The notes below the pieces were generated by a model. That model saw only the letters and a list, made by a program, of their open reading frames with translations, made no database searches and was not told the DNA's origin. Shown one piece after another: positions 1 through 7,906 of a stretch of DNA of 64,000 nucleotides. Numbering within the stretch: position 1 is the first letter of the stretch; the number at the start of each line of letters is the position of its first letter. The stretch covers positions 186,001-250,000 of the forward strand of contig NZ_RJJD01000021.1 of NCBI RefSeq assembly GCF_003721515.1, read 5' to 3'. The stretch is from Rufibacter latericius. GTDB lineage: Bacteria; Bacteroidota; Bacteroidia; Cytophagales; Hymenobacteraceae. A program made the position numbers and the translations under genes.

Positions 1-236
1 CTTTGGGCCATGGCCCCGATGGTGTCAATGTAGAAGTATTTCATCTCATCAACGGGCATATCTTTGGTCCAGAGGTCGATCTTCATGGTACCGGAGTCAT
101 TGCGGTCCCAAAGCGAGATGTTGATGGCTTTGGCGAAATGGATGTCGGTTCCGGCATCGGTAGCGGTCCAACTGATGGCTTCCGGGACGCGCTGATCATC
201 TAGGGCAATGCTGAAGTGTATCTCTGATTTTTTCAT
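1..236 (-). CDS. gldC: Gliding motility protein GldC (partial, C-terminus off the left edge)
   Basis: The reverse strand reads MKKSEIHFSIALDDQ, then EAISWTA, ISLWDRNDSGTMKIDLWTKDM and PVDEMKYFYIDT, which matches the GldC family (about 110 aa). GldC is a small cytoplasmic protein found with the gliding motility machinery of Bacteroidota and is accessory rather than part of the type IX secretion core. About 78 residues are visible and the rest lies beyond base 1. A second in-frame ATG three codons upstream (base 245) would add MKQ. I prefer base 236 because the family begins MKKSEI. A -7 like promoter element lies at 281-288. Recognition is from memory of the family, but the conserved block KIDLWTKDMPVDEM is distinctive. 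Confidence 0.85.
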   Translation of the reverse strand, partial: MKKSEIHFSIALDDQRVPEAISWTATDAGTDIHFAKAINISLWDRNDSGTMKIDLWTKDMPVDEMKYFYIDTIGAMAQ

Positions 237-280
237 TTGTTTCATGGGCTTTCACGCCACCGGCGTTTCTGTACAAAGCA

Positions 281-288
281 CAAAGGTA
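281..288 (-). promoter_or_regulatory. Putative -7 box upstream of gldC
   Basis: The minus strand reads TACCTTTG, an exact match to the Bacteroidota -7 consensus TAnnTTTG, about 45 bases before the gldC start. No TTTG element is seen at the expected distance upstream, so this is a weak call. Confidence 0.35.
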
Positions 289-342
289 AAATGTTTTTCG
301 CAGTTCTGCGGATAGATGAACCGCTTTTCTACCACGCCCCTA

Positions 343-376
343 GTTTGGGCCTCTTTTAAGCAAAACAGCCCCTAAA
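343..376. repeat. Degenerate intergenic palindrome (family copy)
   Basis: The left side reads GTTTGGGCCTCTTTT and the right side AAAACAGCCCCTAAA. The arms pair imperfectly around a short loop. It belongs to the palindrome family described in the findings. It lies in the gene-free stretch before gldC on the minus strand. Confidence 0.45.
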
Positions 377-449
377 TAGGAGCATGGTTTCTAATCAGGA
401 CGTTCTATTCAATTATTGTAATTGTAATTACCTATCCACTAGGCTTTGT

Positions 450-686
450 ACGCATTTCGTCCCCTTTAAAAAGGGGTAGGGTGATGACAAAGGCGCTTGA
501 AGAACCTATAAGCTTCCACCATGGGCAAGGGCAACCACAAGGGAATGCCCCTACCTATTCTTTTGGCAACTATTATGACGCGGTAGTAACTTTCGCGCCA
601 TAGAAAAGGAAATTTATTCTCGGGAATGCGTGATATCTGCAGGTGTAATCATCCCCCTACCCCTTTCAAAAGGGGACGAAATGCGT
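450..686. mobile_element. 237-bp inverted-repeat element without coding capacity (MITE-like)
   Basis: Two 32-base arms, 450-481 and 655-686, are inverted copies differing at about two positions. Each carries ACGCATTTCGTCCCC followed by a short CCCCTTT..AAGGGG self-complementary part. The 173 bases between them hold no convincing reading frame. A second small repeat, GGGCAACCACAAGGG followed by AATGCCCC, lies inside at 529-550. The structure is that of a non-autonomous miniature inverted-repeat element or a REP-like insertion. No target-site duplication was recognised and no transposase is in the window, so mobility is inferred. The element fills most of the gene-free region between gldC and dnaN. 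Confidence 0.55.
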
Positions 687-773
687 TGAGATGAATTCAC
701 GGTAGTTAGCTTTCAGAGTCTTCTCCCTTTCCGAATTTTAGAGCCATTTTTCCAAAACCGGCTTAAAAAAGGA

Positions 774-807
774 AAATCCTGCCCAGGTTTTATGCTGGGC
801 AGGATTT
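774..807 (-). terminator. Intrinsic terminator of dnaN
   Basis: A perfect 13-bp stem, AAATCCTGCCCAG (774-786) with CTGGGCAGGATTT (795-807), and an 8-base loop. It lies 26 bases beyond the dnaN stop and is followed on the minus strand by a T-rich run. Confidence 0.8.
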
Positions 808-833
808 CTGTATTCTTTAGATATTCTAAACGC

Positions 834-1958
834 TTATACGTAGTTGTTGAGCATTACTGGCATTACCAGCATCAGGATGCTTTCTTCATCATCGTTGGTG
901 GAAGGCATCAATAAGCCAGCGCGGTTTGGCGTGGAAAGCTCCAGGGTGATCTCGTCTGAGTCAATGTTGCTCAGCATCTCCGTCAGGAACTTGGCATTGA
1001 ACCCGATTTCCATGTCCTCGCCATCGTACTGGCAGGTAAGGCGCTCGTTGGCCTCGTTGGAGAAATCAAGATCCTCGGCGGAAATCTGAAGCTCGCTGCC
1101 GGTGATACGCAGACGCACCTGGTGCGTAGTTTTGTTAGAGTAGATCGAGATACGTTTCACTGAGCTCAGGAAATCGTAGCGGTCTATCACCAGTTTGTTC
1201 GGGTTCTGGGCTGGAATAACGTTCTCATAATCTGGATAGCGCTCATCAATGAGGCGGCAGATCATTCTGATGTTATCGAAGCTGAAGAAGGCGTTAGAGG
1301 TATTGAACTCCACGCGAACTGCCGTTGCCTCGTTGGGTAACGTAGACTTTAGCAGGTTAAAGGCTTTTTTAGGGATGATGATGGAAGCGGCATTGTCGCT
1401 GGTCACATCCTGACGGCGGTAACGCAGCAAACGGTGTCCGTCTGTGGCCACAAACGTGATATTGCCGCTGTTCAGCTGCACATAAATACCTGTCATGGCC
1501 GGACGAAGCTCATCGTTGCTTACCGCAAAGATGGTTTTGTTGATGGCGCGGCCCAACACGTTAGAAGGAATCTCAATGGCATTGCCCCCACGTACCACGG
1601 GTACTTTAGGAAAATCGGTGGCGTTCTCACCGGAGAGTTTGTAACGTCCGTTGGAAGAGCTGATCTCAATGGTGTAGGTTTCCTCATCAATGGTGAAGGT
1701 AACCGGCTGATCAGGCAGGTTTTTCAGGGTATCTATCAGAATACGGGCCGGAGCGGCGATGCGGCCGTTCTCGCGGGCCTCCACGTGTATCTCCGTGATC
1801 ATGGAGGTTTCCAGATCACTTGCCGTGATGGTCAGAACCCCATCGTTGATCTCAAACAAGAAGTTCTCCAAAATCGGCACCACCGGGTTGTTGGCCACTA
1901 CCCCGTTGATGCTAGTAAGCTGCTTGAGCAGCGCCGTAGAAGATACAATGAATTTCAT
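834..1958 (-). CDS. dnaN: DNA polymerase III beta subunit (sliding clamp)
   Basis: A 374-residue protein beginning MKFIVSSTALLKQLTSINGV and ending LVMPVMLN, with the three-fold repeated clamp domain organisation. Motifs such as ATDGHRLLRYRR and the C-terminal MLVMPVML are typical. The homodimer forms the ring that tethers the replicative polymerase to DNA and binds other repair proteins. An in-frame ATG at 2015 would add 19 residues, but the family length (about 374 aa) and the -7 like box at 1995-2002 both favour the start at 1958. dnaA is not nearby, and the gene is flanked by its own promoter and terminator, so it is probably transcribed alone. Confidence 0.97.
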   Translation of the reverse strand: MKFIVSSTALLKQLTSINGVVANNPVVPILENFLFEINDGVLTITASDLETSMITEIHVEARENGRIAAPARILIDTLKNLPDQPVTFTIDEETYTIEISSSNGRYKLSGENATDFPKVPVVRGGNAIEIPSNVLGRAINKTIFAVSNDELRPAMTGIYVQLNSGNITFVATDGHRLLRYRRQDVTSDNAASIIIPKKAFNLLKSTLPNEATAVRVEFNTSNAFFSFDNIRMICRLIDERYPDYENVIPAQNPNKLVIDRYDFLSSVKRISIYSNKTTHQVRLRITGSELQISAEDLDFSNEANERLTCQYDGEDMEIGFNAKFLTEMLSNIDSDEITLELSTPNRAGLLMPSTNDDEESILMLVMPVMLNNYV

Positions 1959-1994
1959 CCGATATAGTAGGTTTGGATAAGGTCGTATATCGGG

Positions 1995-2002
1995 CAAAGT
2001 TA
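1995..2002 (-). promoter_or_regulatory. Putative -7 box of dnaN
   Basis: The minus strand reads TAACTTTG, matching TAnnTTTG, 37 bases before the chosen dnaN ATG. It lies inside the longer reading frame, which argues against the ATG at 2015. No clear -33 element was found. Confidence 0.4.
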
Positions 2003-2059
2003 ACCAAAAATGCATCTTTTCCTATCTTCCAGATGCCTTTTGTTTGGGGTCAGGCGCTA

Positions 2060-2093
2060 TTTAAAGGCTGTTTTCATGAAAAAGCCCTCAAAG
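2060..2093. repeat. Degenerate intergenic palindrome (family copy)
   Basis: TTTAAAGGCTGTTTT faces AAAAAGCCCTCAAAG around a short CATG loop. The arms pair with few mismatches. It lies between the dnaN promoter and the next gene's terminator. Confidence 0.5.
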
Positions 2094-2175
2094 CAGGTGC
2101 ACCAACTTTATGAGGCTCAGGTAGCCCGGTTTTTTACAGGCAATGGCTGAAAATCAATATGCACTATCAAGTAAA

Positions 2176-2215
2176 AAGCCGTCCCCAACTTCCTTTGGAA
2201 AGTTGGAGACGGCTT
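2176..2215 (-). terminator. Intrinsic terminator of the propeptide-like lipoprotein gene
   Basis: AAGCCGTCCCCAACTT (2176-2191) pairs with AAGTTGGAGACGGCTT (2200-2215) with one mismatch. On the minus strand the stem is followed by TTTTTAC. It lies 31 bases beyond the stop of the gene ending at 2247. Confidence 0.8.
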
Positions 2216-2246
2216 AAAATCGCTTTACGGTAGAAACCTGCTTATT

Positions 2247-2999
2247 TTATCTTTTCTCGAAAGCCTTGAAGCCCCCCTTCTTTAAGAATTTAGAGGAAAC
2301 GGCATTCCCTGAACCAGAGTCTTGATCCGGGAAAGTGAAGGTGAGGTTGGGCTCAGCCACGGTGACAAAATCCTGTTGGTTAAACAAGGTTAGGATCTCC
2401 AGAAGGCTTCCAGAAGAATTTTTATCAGCTTTCATTACGTGCACCTCATCGCTGAAGGAGAACACAAAAGATGTTTTGGTCTGCGCCGCAAATTTCTGCA
2501 GTTGGGATAACGTGCCGCTGCCTTCAATAGAAACCATAAATTCATTGGTCAAGCCAATCCGTTGCGAAGCAGGATCATTCTGGTCCTGGGTGAACATGGG
2601 ATGCGCAAAATGCACCGAAGATTCCTTCAACAACTTACTGATGAGCCTTTCCGCGTCATAGCCGTTAGATCCTTTGATTAGTCTCACTTGGGTGAGGACT
2701 CCGGAATCCATGGCGATTTCCCCAGCAATGCTTTGGTATTGGGGGTATCTGTTCAGAAGCCTTTGTTTTGCCTGTAAAGTCATTCCATCGGCAAACCCCA
2801 CCAACACCATCTCGCCATTGGGTTTTCCAAAGTCCACCACTCCGGAGACCTTATTCAGGTAAGAGTAATTGGAGCAACCAATCACCTTGGCATCTGACAT
2901 GGAATTGACTTGCCTGCTGGGCCTGGCTTCCTGCGTGTCACAGGAAAAGAGGAAAGCAGTGCATACGGTAAGCAATGAGAGCGAGAATAGTTGTTTCAT
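2247..2999 (-). CDS. Lipoprotein with two protease-propeptide-like repeats
   Basis: A 250-residue protein with an N-terminal signal ending in lipobox LFSC (Cys20), so it should be lipidated and exported. The rest looks like two tandem modules of about 70 residues. Module one runs from about MVLVGFADGMTLQAKQRLL to SSVHFAHPMFTQ; module two from about NEFMVSIEGSGTLSQLQ to VTVAEPNLTFTF. Ending each module with V.FA.P or V.VAEPN recalls the N-terminal propeptide of fervidolysin-type subtilases. No protease domain follows, and neither neighbour is a protease. A role as a protease inhibitor or chaperone is an inference only. It has its own terminator (2176-2215) and is probably monocistronic. Confidence 0.6.
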   Translation of the reverse strand: MKQLFSLSLLTVCTAFLFSCDTQEARPSRQVNSMSDAKVIGCSNYSYLNKVSGVVDFGKPNGEMVLVGFADGMTLQAKQRLLNRYPQYQSIAGEIAMDSGVLTQVRLIKGSNGYDAERLISKLLKESSVHFAHPMFTQDQNDPASQRIGLTNEFMVSIEGSGTLSQLQKFAAQTKTSFVFSFSDEVHVMKADKNSSGSLLEILTLFNQQDFVTVAEPNLTFTFPDQDSGSGNAVSSKFLKKGGFKAFEKR

Positions 3000-3238
3000 A
3001 GTAATATTGACCCCTATACCAATAGATTCTAATCCCTAGTACGGGAAACCCGGAAAAAAGAAACACGGAAATTAGAAATCAACTACTAAAAGTTCTAATA
3101 ATTTAGGGCTTACCAGATTATAGACCCATAATCCAATATTTAGAATACTAAATATAAATCTTGAAAGACCTTCATCTTCTTGATCCTGCTTGCCTTGAAT
3201 CCAAGTTCTTCCTAAAATGGGTACGGGCTCGCGTTACA

Positions 3239-4789
3239 CTACTTTCTCCGCAACAGTTCGCCGTTCTTTTGTGGGGTTATTTTCCCCTTTTCAAGGCTTA
3301 TTTTTCCGTTAATCAGGATGGTGTCAAACCCTGTGGCCAGTTGAAATGGGTTCTGGTAGGTGGTGGTTTCATGGATCTTGGCTGGATCAAACACCAAAAC
3401 ATCGGCTTTGCGGCCTACCGCCAGTACGCCTCTGTCGGGGAGCCCCATGGTCTTGGCTGAGAGAGAAGTCATTTTGCGGATGGCCTCCTCTAGGGGGATC
3501 TGCTTGGTTTTGATGACATACTCCTCAATGATTCGAGCGAAGGTGCCGTACCCCCGAGGGTGGCGCATGTCGGGGCCGCCGTCTGAGCAGATCATGGTGG
3601 AAGAATCGGTGATGAACCGGGCTTGCAGGGCCTCGTCCATGACAAAGTACGCCGCCGATGCCGTTCCGGGCGGCAGGTTCTCCACCAGCACCTGTTCAAA
3701 CGGTTTGTTCTTTTCCTGGGCAATCTGGGCCAAGGTTTTGCCGGAATACGGCGCTGTTCCTATCAAAGTAGCCTGAGGTCCGTTGCGCTTGGTTACCTTA
3801 TCGCGGAGGTACGTTTCCAGTTCCTGGCGGCGGGAAGACACCACCTGGGCGAAATTATTGGGTGGCAAGGCCCACTCGGGGTACAGGATGCTGATGCCGG
3901 TGAAACTGGCGGTGTAAGGATAAACATCGGCGGTGACTTTGATGCCGCTTTGCCGAGCTGCCTCCAATTTGGCAAGTATCTGCTCAGCCCGCTCTTTGCC
4001 CTTCCCAAACACAGCCTTGATATGAGACACGTGCACCGGGCAGTATTTTCCTTGCAACAGCAATTCTTCAATGGAAACCTCTACCCCGTCATTGTCTTCG
4101 TTGCGCATGTGGCTGGTAATGAGTTTACCCTTCTTCCCAACCACTTTTGCCAGGTACTCCAGTTCATAGGTTGGGGCGTACAATCCTGGGATATACTCCA
4201 ACCCGGTAGACAGGCCCAGACAACCCATATCCAACTGATTCCTTAAGAGCTGGCCCATTTTCTTTAACTGCTCTGGAGAAGGAAGGGAATCGAACTTCAC
4301 CCCTGACTCCATCCGCAGGGTTCCGTGCCCTACAAAGGTGGCTACGTTTACATCGGCTGGGGTTTGTTCCAGGTTTTGCATCCAGGCTTTCAGATCCTCA
4401 GGATGAGAACCGTCCTGGCCCAGGATAACGGTGGTAACTCCCATGGCCAGAAAATTCTGGAAGCCTTTCTTGCCCATCGGGTCACCGTGTCCGTGCGTGT
4501 CAATAAAGCCCGGCGTCACTACTTTTCCGGTGGCATTAATCACCTTCTTCACTTTCACCAAGGTCGTATCCACTTTCCCGATATAAGCAACGGTGTCTTT
4601 CCGAAGCAAGACGTCGGCAGAGTAGCCCTTTTTGCCAGTGCCGTCTACCACTTGTCCCCCGGTGATGAGCACGTCAAATTGCTTGTTTTTCTGCCCTTGA
4701 AGGAAAGCCTTGAATGAAGGTTCTTTTTGGGCACAGGCTACAAGGGTACACAACAGAAAGACAAGGACCAGCAAAGGGAAAGATCTCAT
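3239..4789 (-). CDS. Lipoprotein amidohydrolase, N-acyl-D-amino-acid deacylase (D-aminoacylase) family
   Basis: A 516-residue protein with a lipobox LVAC (Cys19), predicted to act in the periplasm or on the outer membrane. The family cleaves N-acyl-D-amino acids. The amidohydrolase core is clear: FDVLITGGQVVDG, TPGFIDTHGHGD (metal ligands His99, His101), SHMRNE (His227), VSHIKAV (His256) and the catalytic SDGGPDM (Asp403). The C-terminus has the usual GRKADVLVFDP strand. One oddity: where D-aminoacylases have GNCG with a metal-binding Cys, this protein has GQDG (Asp126). The exact substrate is unknown, although D-amino-acid-containing wall fragments or peptides are plausible. Neighbours give no pathway hint. 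Confidence 0.85.
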   Translation of the reverse strand: MRSFPLLVLVFLLCTLVACAQKEPSFKAFLQGQKNKQFDVLITGGQVVDGTGKKGYSADVLLRKDTVAYIGKVDTTLVKVKKVINATGKVVTPGFIDTHGHGDPMGKKGFQNFLAMGVTTVILGQDGSHPEDLKAWMQNLEQTPADVNVATFVGHGTLRMESGVKFDSLPSPEQLKKMGQLLRNQLDMGCLGLSTGLEYIPGLYAPTYELEYLAKVVGKKGKLITSHMRNEDNDGVEVSIEELLLQGKYCPVHVSHIKAVFGKGKERAEQILAKLEAARQSGIKVTADVYPYTASFTGISILYPEWALPPNNFAQVVSSRRQELETYLRDKVTKRNGPQATLIGTAPYSGKTLAQIAQEKNKPFEQVLVENLPPGTASAAYFVMDEALQARFITDSSTMICSDGGPDMRHPRGYGTFARIIEEYVIKTKQIPLEEAIRKMTSLSAKTMGLPDRGVLAVGRKADVLVFDPAKIHETTTYQNPFQLATGFDTILINGKISLEKGKITPQKNGELLRRK

Positions 4790-5254
4790 GGAGATAAGAT
4801 TTGGGTTGATTCGGCTTCAAAATACGAGTCCCTTTCTGACGGACAAACCCTGTGGTTGGTTTCTGGGCTCTTTAGATTCCAATTTCTGTTTAGAAGGCGT
4901 TTTCCGTTAATTAGCCTAAAACGGACTTGCCACCGGGCTACAATATAAAACCAGAGAGAACTTAAGGGGAGGTACCAAAGCCTTGTATTTACTTATACTT
5001 TATTGTAAATCAATCAGAATTAGTTAAATTCAGTAGAAGTTTATTTTCTCTTAAAGCTCCTCCATAGCTTAATGAAATTTATTGATTAAGCCTTTTCCAC
5101 CTCCCTCTGAAAACGCTTTTCTCTACGCGTTTTAATCTCAACAAATCAGTGTGTACCGTGAATATCCGGTGGTATCATATACCCGGTATAGCCAATTCTG
5201 AATAGGTTCTACGGTAAGCCCTGCTTACCCTTCCAATGTTTCAAAGAATCTGTT
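4790..5254. other. Gene-free intergenic region between divergent lipoprotein genes
   Basis: No reading frame with supporting features is seen in these 465 bases. It must carry promoters for both divergent genes. AT-rich sequence around 4985-5045 is the likeliest place, but no exact TAnnTTTG box with a -33 partner was found. A small hairpin GGTAAGC/GCTTACC with a CCT loop (5213-5229) lies 25 bases before the plus-strand ATG and could affect translation. Confidence 0.5.
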
Positions 5255-6469
5255 ATGAAACCCCAGTTTAGTTATACCCTTTTTTTGTTCCTGGTTCCGC
5301 TACTGCTTTTCTCCTGCCAAGACAATGATGATTTCCAAAACCCCAACAATCCCGAGGTTATACCCACCGTAGTTGCCTATGCTGGACTTGATCAGTCCAT
5401 TACCCTGCCCCAAAGCACTGTTGCTTTAGACGGGAGCCAATCAACGGTTACAAACGGGGAGATAGCAAGGTACAATTGGGCCAAAGTCTCTGGTCCTTCC
5501 TCCTTCTCCCTGAATGATCCTACGGCTGCCCGTACGGTGGTTAGCAATTTGGAAAATGGAGAATACCAGTTTGAGTTGAAGGTGACGGCGTTAGGCGGTA
5601 TTTCCTCCAGAGACACGGTAAAAGTGATTGTCAAAGCGGAGCCAACCTATGAACATTGGACCCGCCTAAATTACTTACCGGCAAACGATTTCTTTTTTGG
5701 TTCAGGTGACTGGTTCGGAGGCGCTAATATTTTGATGGGCATCGGGGATCAGGTGTTTGCCGTCAGCAACAAGGGAATCGTATTTCAACTTTCCGGGACA
5801 AACAATTGGCAGACTAAAGGGAATTTTCCCGAGCAGATGGAAAGGCCTCCCCTTGTTTTCAGCTTCGGGAACCGGGGATACTGCCTCAGGGGTGCACACC
5901 TTTGGCAATATGATGTGGGGCAGAACTTATGGCAATTGAAAAGAGAGGTGCCGGAACAAATCAGAGACGCACAAGTTGCTTTAGTATTGAAAAGCCGGGT
6001 TTACCTGGTTAGTACCAGCATGGGGAAAGTCATGAGCTATGATTTTGCAACAGACACCTACTCTCCTGAAAAGGATTATCAGGGTTCCGGGACGTCCACG
6101 GGGTTTGTAGTCAAAGGAAAGGGGTACTGTGTTGAGGAAAAAGGCAGGTGCTGGGAGTTTGATCCGGAAACCGGCACTTGGCGGCAAAGAGCAAGTTTGC
6201 CGCAACCTATCACCAGGATGACTGGATTTTACCTGAACAACCATGGTTATGTGTTAAGTGATGTTGGAAACGCCGCTTACAACCATAGTCTACCTATGAA
6301 AGTCTGGCGCTATGACCCCGCAGCAGACCTGTGGACCGAGTTTGAGGAGGGTTACCCTGGATTTGGGGTAAATGATGTTCAAGCCACTTCGCTGGGAAAC
6401 CGAGTGTATGTTGGCCTAGGGTATCACAATGGAGACTTCACCACAACAGATTTATGGCTTTTTGACTAG
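5255..6469 (+). CDS. Lipoprotein with a PKD domain and a kelch-type beta-propeller
   Basis: A 404-residue protein with a lipobox LLFSC near residue 21. Residues about 38-128 form a PKD/REJ-like fold (AGLDQSITLPQSTVALDGS, YNWAKVSGPS, LENGEYQFELKVT). The remainder has five or so kelch-like blades, each with a Gly-Tyr/Val-Tyr turn and a Trp near the end: LWQYDVGQNLWQLKREVPE, CWEFDPETGTWRQRASLPQ, VWRYDPAADLWTEFEEGYP and the closing TDLWLFD. PKD and kelch modules usually mediate protein or glycan binding at the cell surface. There is no type IX secretion C-terminal domain. The natural partner is unknown, and the gene appears to stand alone. Confidence 0.75.
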   Translation: MKPQFSYTLFLFLVPLLLFSCQDNDDFQNPNNPEVIPTVVAYAGLDQSITLPQSTVALDGSQSTVTNGEIARYNWAKVSGPSSFSLNDPTAARTVVSNLENGEYQFELKVTALGGISSRDTVKVIVKAEPTYEHWTRLNYLPANDFFFGSGDWFGGANILMGIGDQVFAVSNKGIVFQLSGTNNWQTKGNFPEQMERPPLVFSFGNRGYCLRGAHLWQYDVGQNLWQLKREVPEQIRDAQVALVLKSRVYLVSTSMGKVMSYDFATDTYSPEKDYQGSGTSTGFVVKGKGYCVEEKGRCWEFDPETGTWRQRASLPQPITRMTGFYLNNHGYVLSDVGNAAYNHSLPMKVWRYDPAADLWTEFEEGYPGFGVNDVQATSLGNRVYVGLGYHNGDFTTTDLWLFD

Positions 6470-6565
6470 TTTAAAGCGACACTTGGGTTGCTCTCCTCAA
6501 ATTTAGATTAGGAGATATTCTAAAGAATTCCGGTTGAAAGCTTTTCTACCGCAAATCTATTTAGG

Positions 6566-6601
6566 GTTTAGGGGCTGATTTCTGGAAAACAGCCCCTAAA
6601 C
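6566..6601. terminator. Palindromic terminator between convergent genes (family copy)
   Basis: A perfect 12-bp stem, GTTTAGGGGCTG (6566-6577) with CAGCCCCTAAAC (6590-6601), around the loop ATTTCTGGAAAA. It lies between the kelch lipoprotein gene and menE, which converge, so it can serve both strands. It is the cleanest short member of the dispersed palindrome family. Confidence 0.65.
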
Positions 6602-6604
6602 GAA

Positions 6605-7699
6605 TTATAGCAAGGTCATGCCTCCGCGACGGTCTATCTTGCCGGTGGCGGTCTCAGGCAGGCGGGGCAGGTACCCGAACTGTTTGGGGATCTCGAATTT
6701 TGAAAGAGACTCGCTGAGTTTGCCTTTCAGGTTGGCTTCTTCCACATCGGTCAAAGGGCTTCCTTCCAGCACGGCAATGAGGCGTTCTCCCAGGGTTTCA
6801 TCCGGTAAGGCTGCCGCAAAATAACGGCGGGAAATCCCAAGATCGGCTAGGGCCTCTCCTACCGCTGCCTCTACTTTCTCCAATTGGACCTTCACGCCGC
6901 CCGAGTTAATTGTATTATCGGCCCGGCCCAGCCACCGGAAAGAGTTTCCTTCCAGCAAATCTACCAGGTCATTGGTGATAATGGTTTCTTCGCCGGTCAC
7001 ATCTGCCGAGATGGTCAGGCAGCCGCGTTCATCCTGGCCTAAGGTTACTTCAGGGGGAGCGGTGTAGTAGTCGGTTTTTTCTTGCCCGTTTAACCTACGG
7101 ACGGCAATGTGGGAAATGGTTTCAGTCATGCCGTAGCTTTGGTACACCGGCACTTGCAGGTCTTGTACGGCTTCTTCCAGAGACTTGCTGATGGCGGCTC
7201 CGCCCAACAAAAGGGCTTTCATCTGGTTTAGCTTGGCTTTTTTCTCAGGGGTTTGCTCCAGAATGGTCTGCAGCTGCAGAGGCACCATGGCCACAAAGTC
7301 AAACTCGGCCTCCGGGTCAACGCTGGCTAAGGGATTACCGATGGGTTCTATGATGGTCAGGTGCAGATGGCCCACCAACCCACGCACCAACATCATCATG
7401 CCGGCAATGTACTCGGTGTTCATACAAACCAATACCCGGTCTTCTGGCTGAAGGTCAAAGAGGCGCAGGGTTCGTTTGGCACTCGCCTCCATTCGGTTTC
7501 GGGTCAACTCCAGAAGTTTGGGTTTTCCGGTACTCCCCGATGTCTGCACTGGGTATTCCTGTACCCCCAACATCCATTGCTTACAGAACTCCAGCGTTTT
7601 TGCTTCATACCCATCAATGGGAATACTCTCCCGGAAGGAGTAATGCTGGATTTCATCATAGAAGAATTTCTTGCCATTCAGGAGCAGGTGGTCGGGCAT
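6605..7699 (-). CDS. menE: o-Succinylbenzoate-CoA ligase (MenE)
   Basis: A 364-residue AMP-binding enzyme that activates o-succinylbenzoate to its CoA ester in menaquinone synthesis. The adenylate P-loop TSGSTGKPK is at residues 53-61, with QSYGMTETISHIAVR and a C-terminal PRLPETATGKIDRR lysine motif. It is shorter than the 450-residue enterobacterial MenE, which is normal for Bacteroidota. It lies 207 bases downstream of menB on the same strand, and the menB terminator between them suggests at least partial transcriptional separation. A general acyl-CoA ligase is the alternative, but size and men context support MenE. Confidence 0.88.
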   Translation of the reverse strand: MPDHLLLNGKKFFYDEIQHYSFRESIPIDGYEAKTLEFCKQWMLGVQEYPVQTSGSTGKPKLLELTRNRMEASAKRTLRLFDLQPEDRVLVCMNTEYIAGMMMLVRGLVGHLHLTIIEPIGNPLASVDPEAEFDFVAMVPLQLQTILEQTPEKKAKLNQMKALLLGGAAISKSLEEAVQDLQVPVYQSYGMTETISHIAVRRLNGQEKTDYYTAPPEVTLGQDERGCLTISADVTGEETIITNDLVDLLEGNSFRWLGRADNTINSGGVKVQLEKVEAAVGEALADLGISRRYFAAALPDETLGERLIAVLEGSPLTDVEEANLKGKLSESLSKFEIPKQFGYLPRLPETATGKIDRRGGMTLL

Positions 7700-7841
7700 C
7701 TTTCCAAATGTTGGTTGTTGTTGCTTTTATTCGGGTGGAAGGGATTTTGGTTGTGGTATTCCCACCCTTCTGCTAAAACGCCGCTGAAAAGGATGGTTAA
7801 TGTAAGTTAAGAAGTGGCATTGAAACACATGTGGCATAAAA

Positions 7842-7887
7842 AAGGCGTTTCGGAGCTGATTCATGAAAATCAGCCCCGAAACGCCTT
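7842..7887 (-). terminator. Terminator of menB (long palindromic family copy)
   Basis: AAGGCGTTTCGGAGCTGATT (7842-7861) pairs with AATCAGCCCCGAAACGCCTT (7868-7887) with a single mismatch. On the minus strand the stem is followed by TTTT. It lies 20 bases after the menB stop. Confidence 0.8.
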
Positions 7888-7906
7888 CATGCGTCAGCGA
7901 AAAGGT

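Noticed and set aside
3-203. Open frame of 66 codons on the plus strand at the left edge
   Set aside because: It is antisense to gldC, whose minus-strand translation matches a known family.
5255-6469. Kelch lipoprotein as a type IX secretion cargo
   Set aside because: The protein ends directly in the last kelch blade (TDLWLFD) with no sorting domain, and it has a lipobox.
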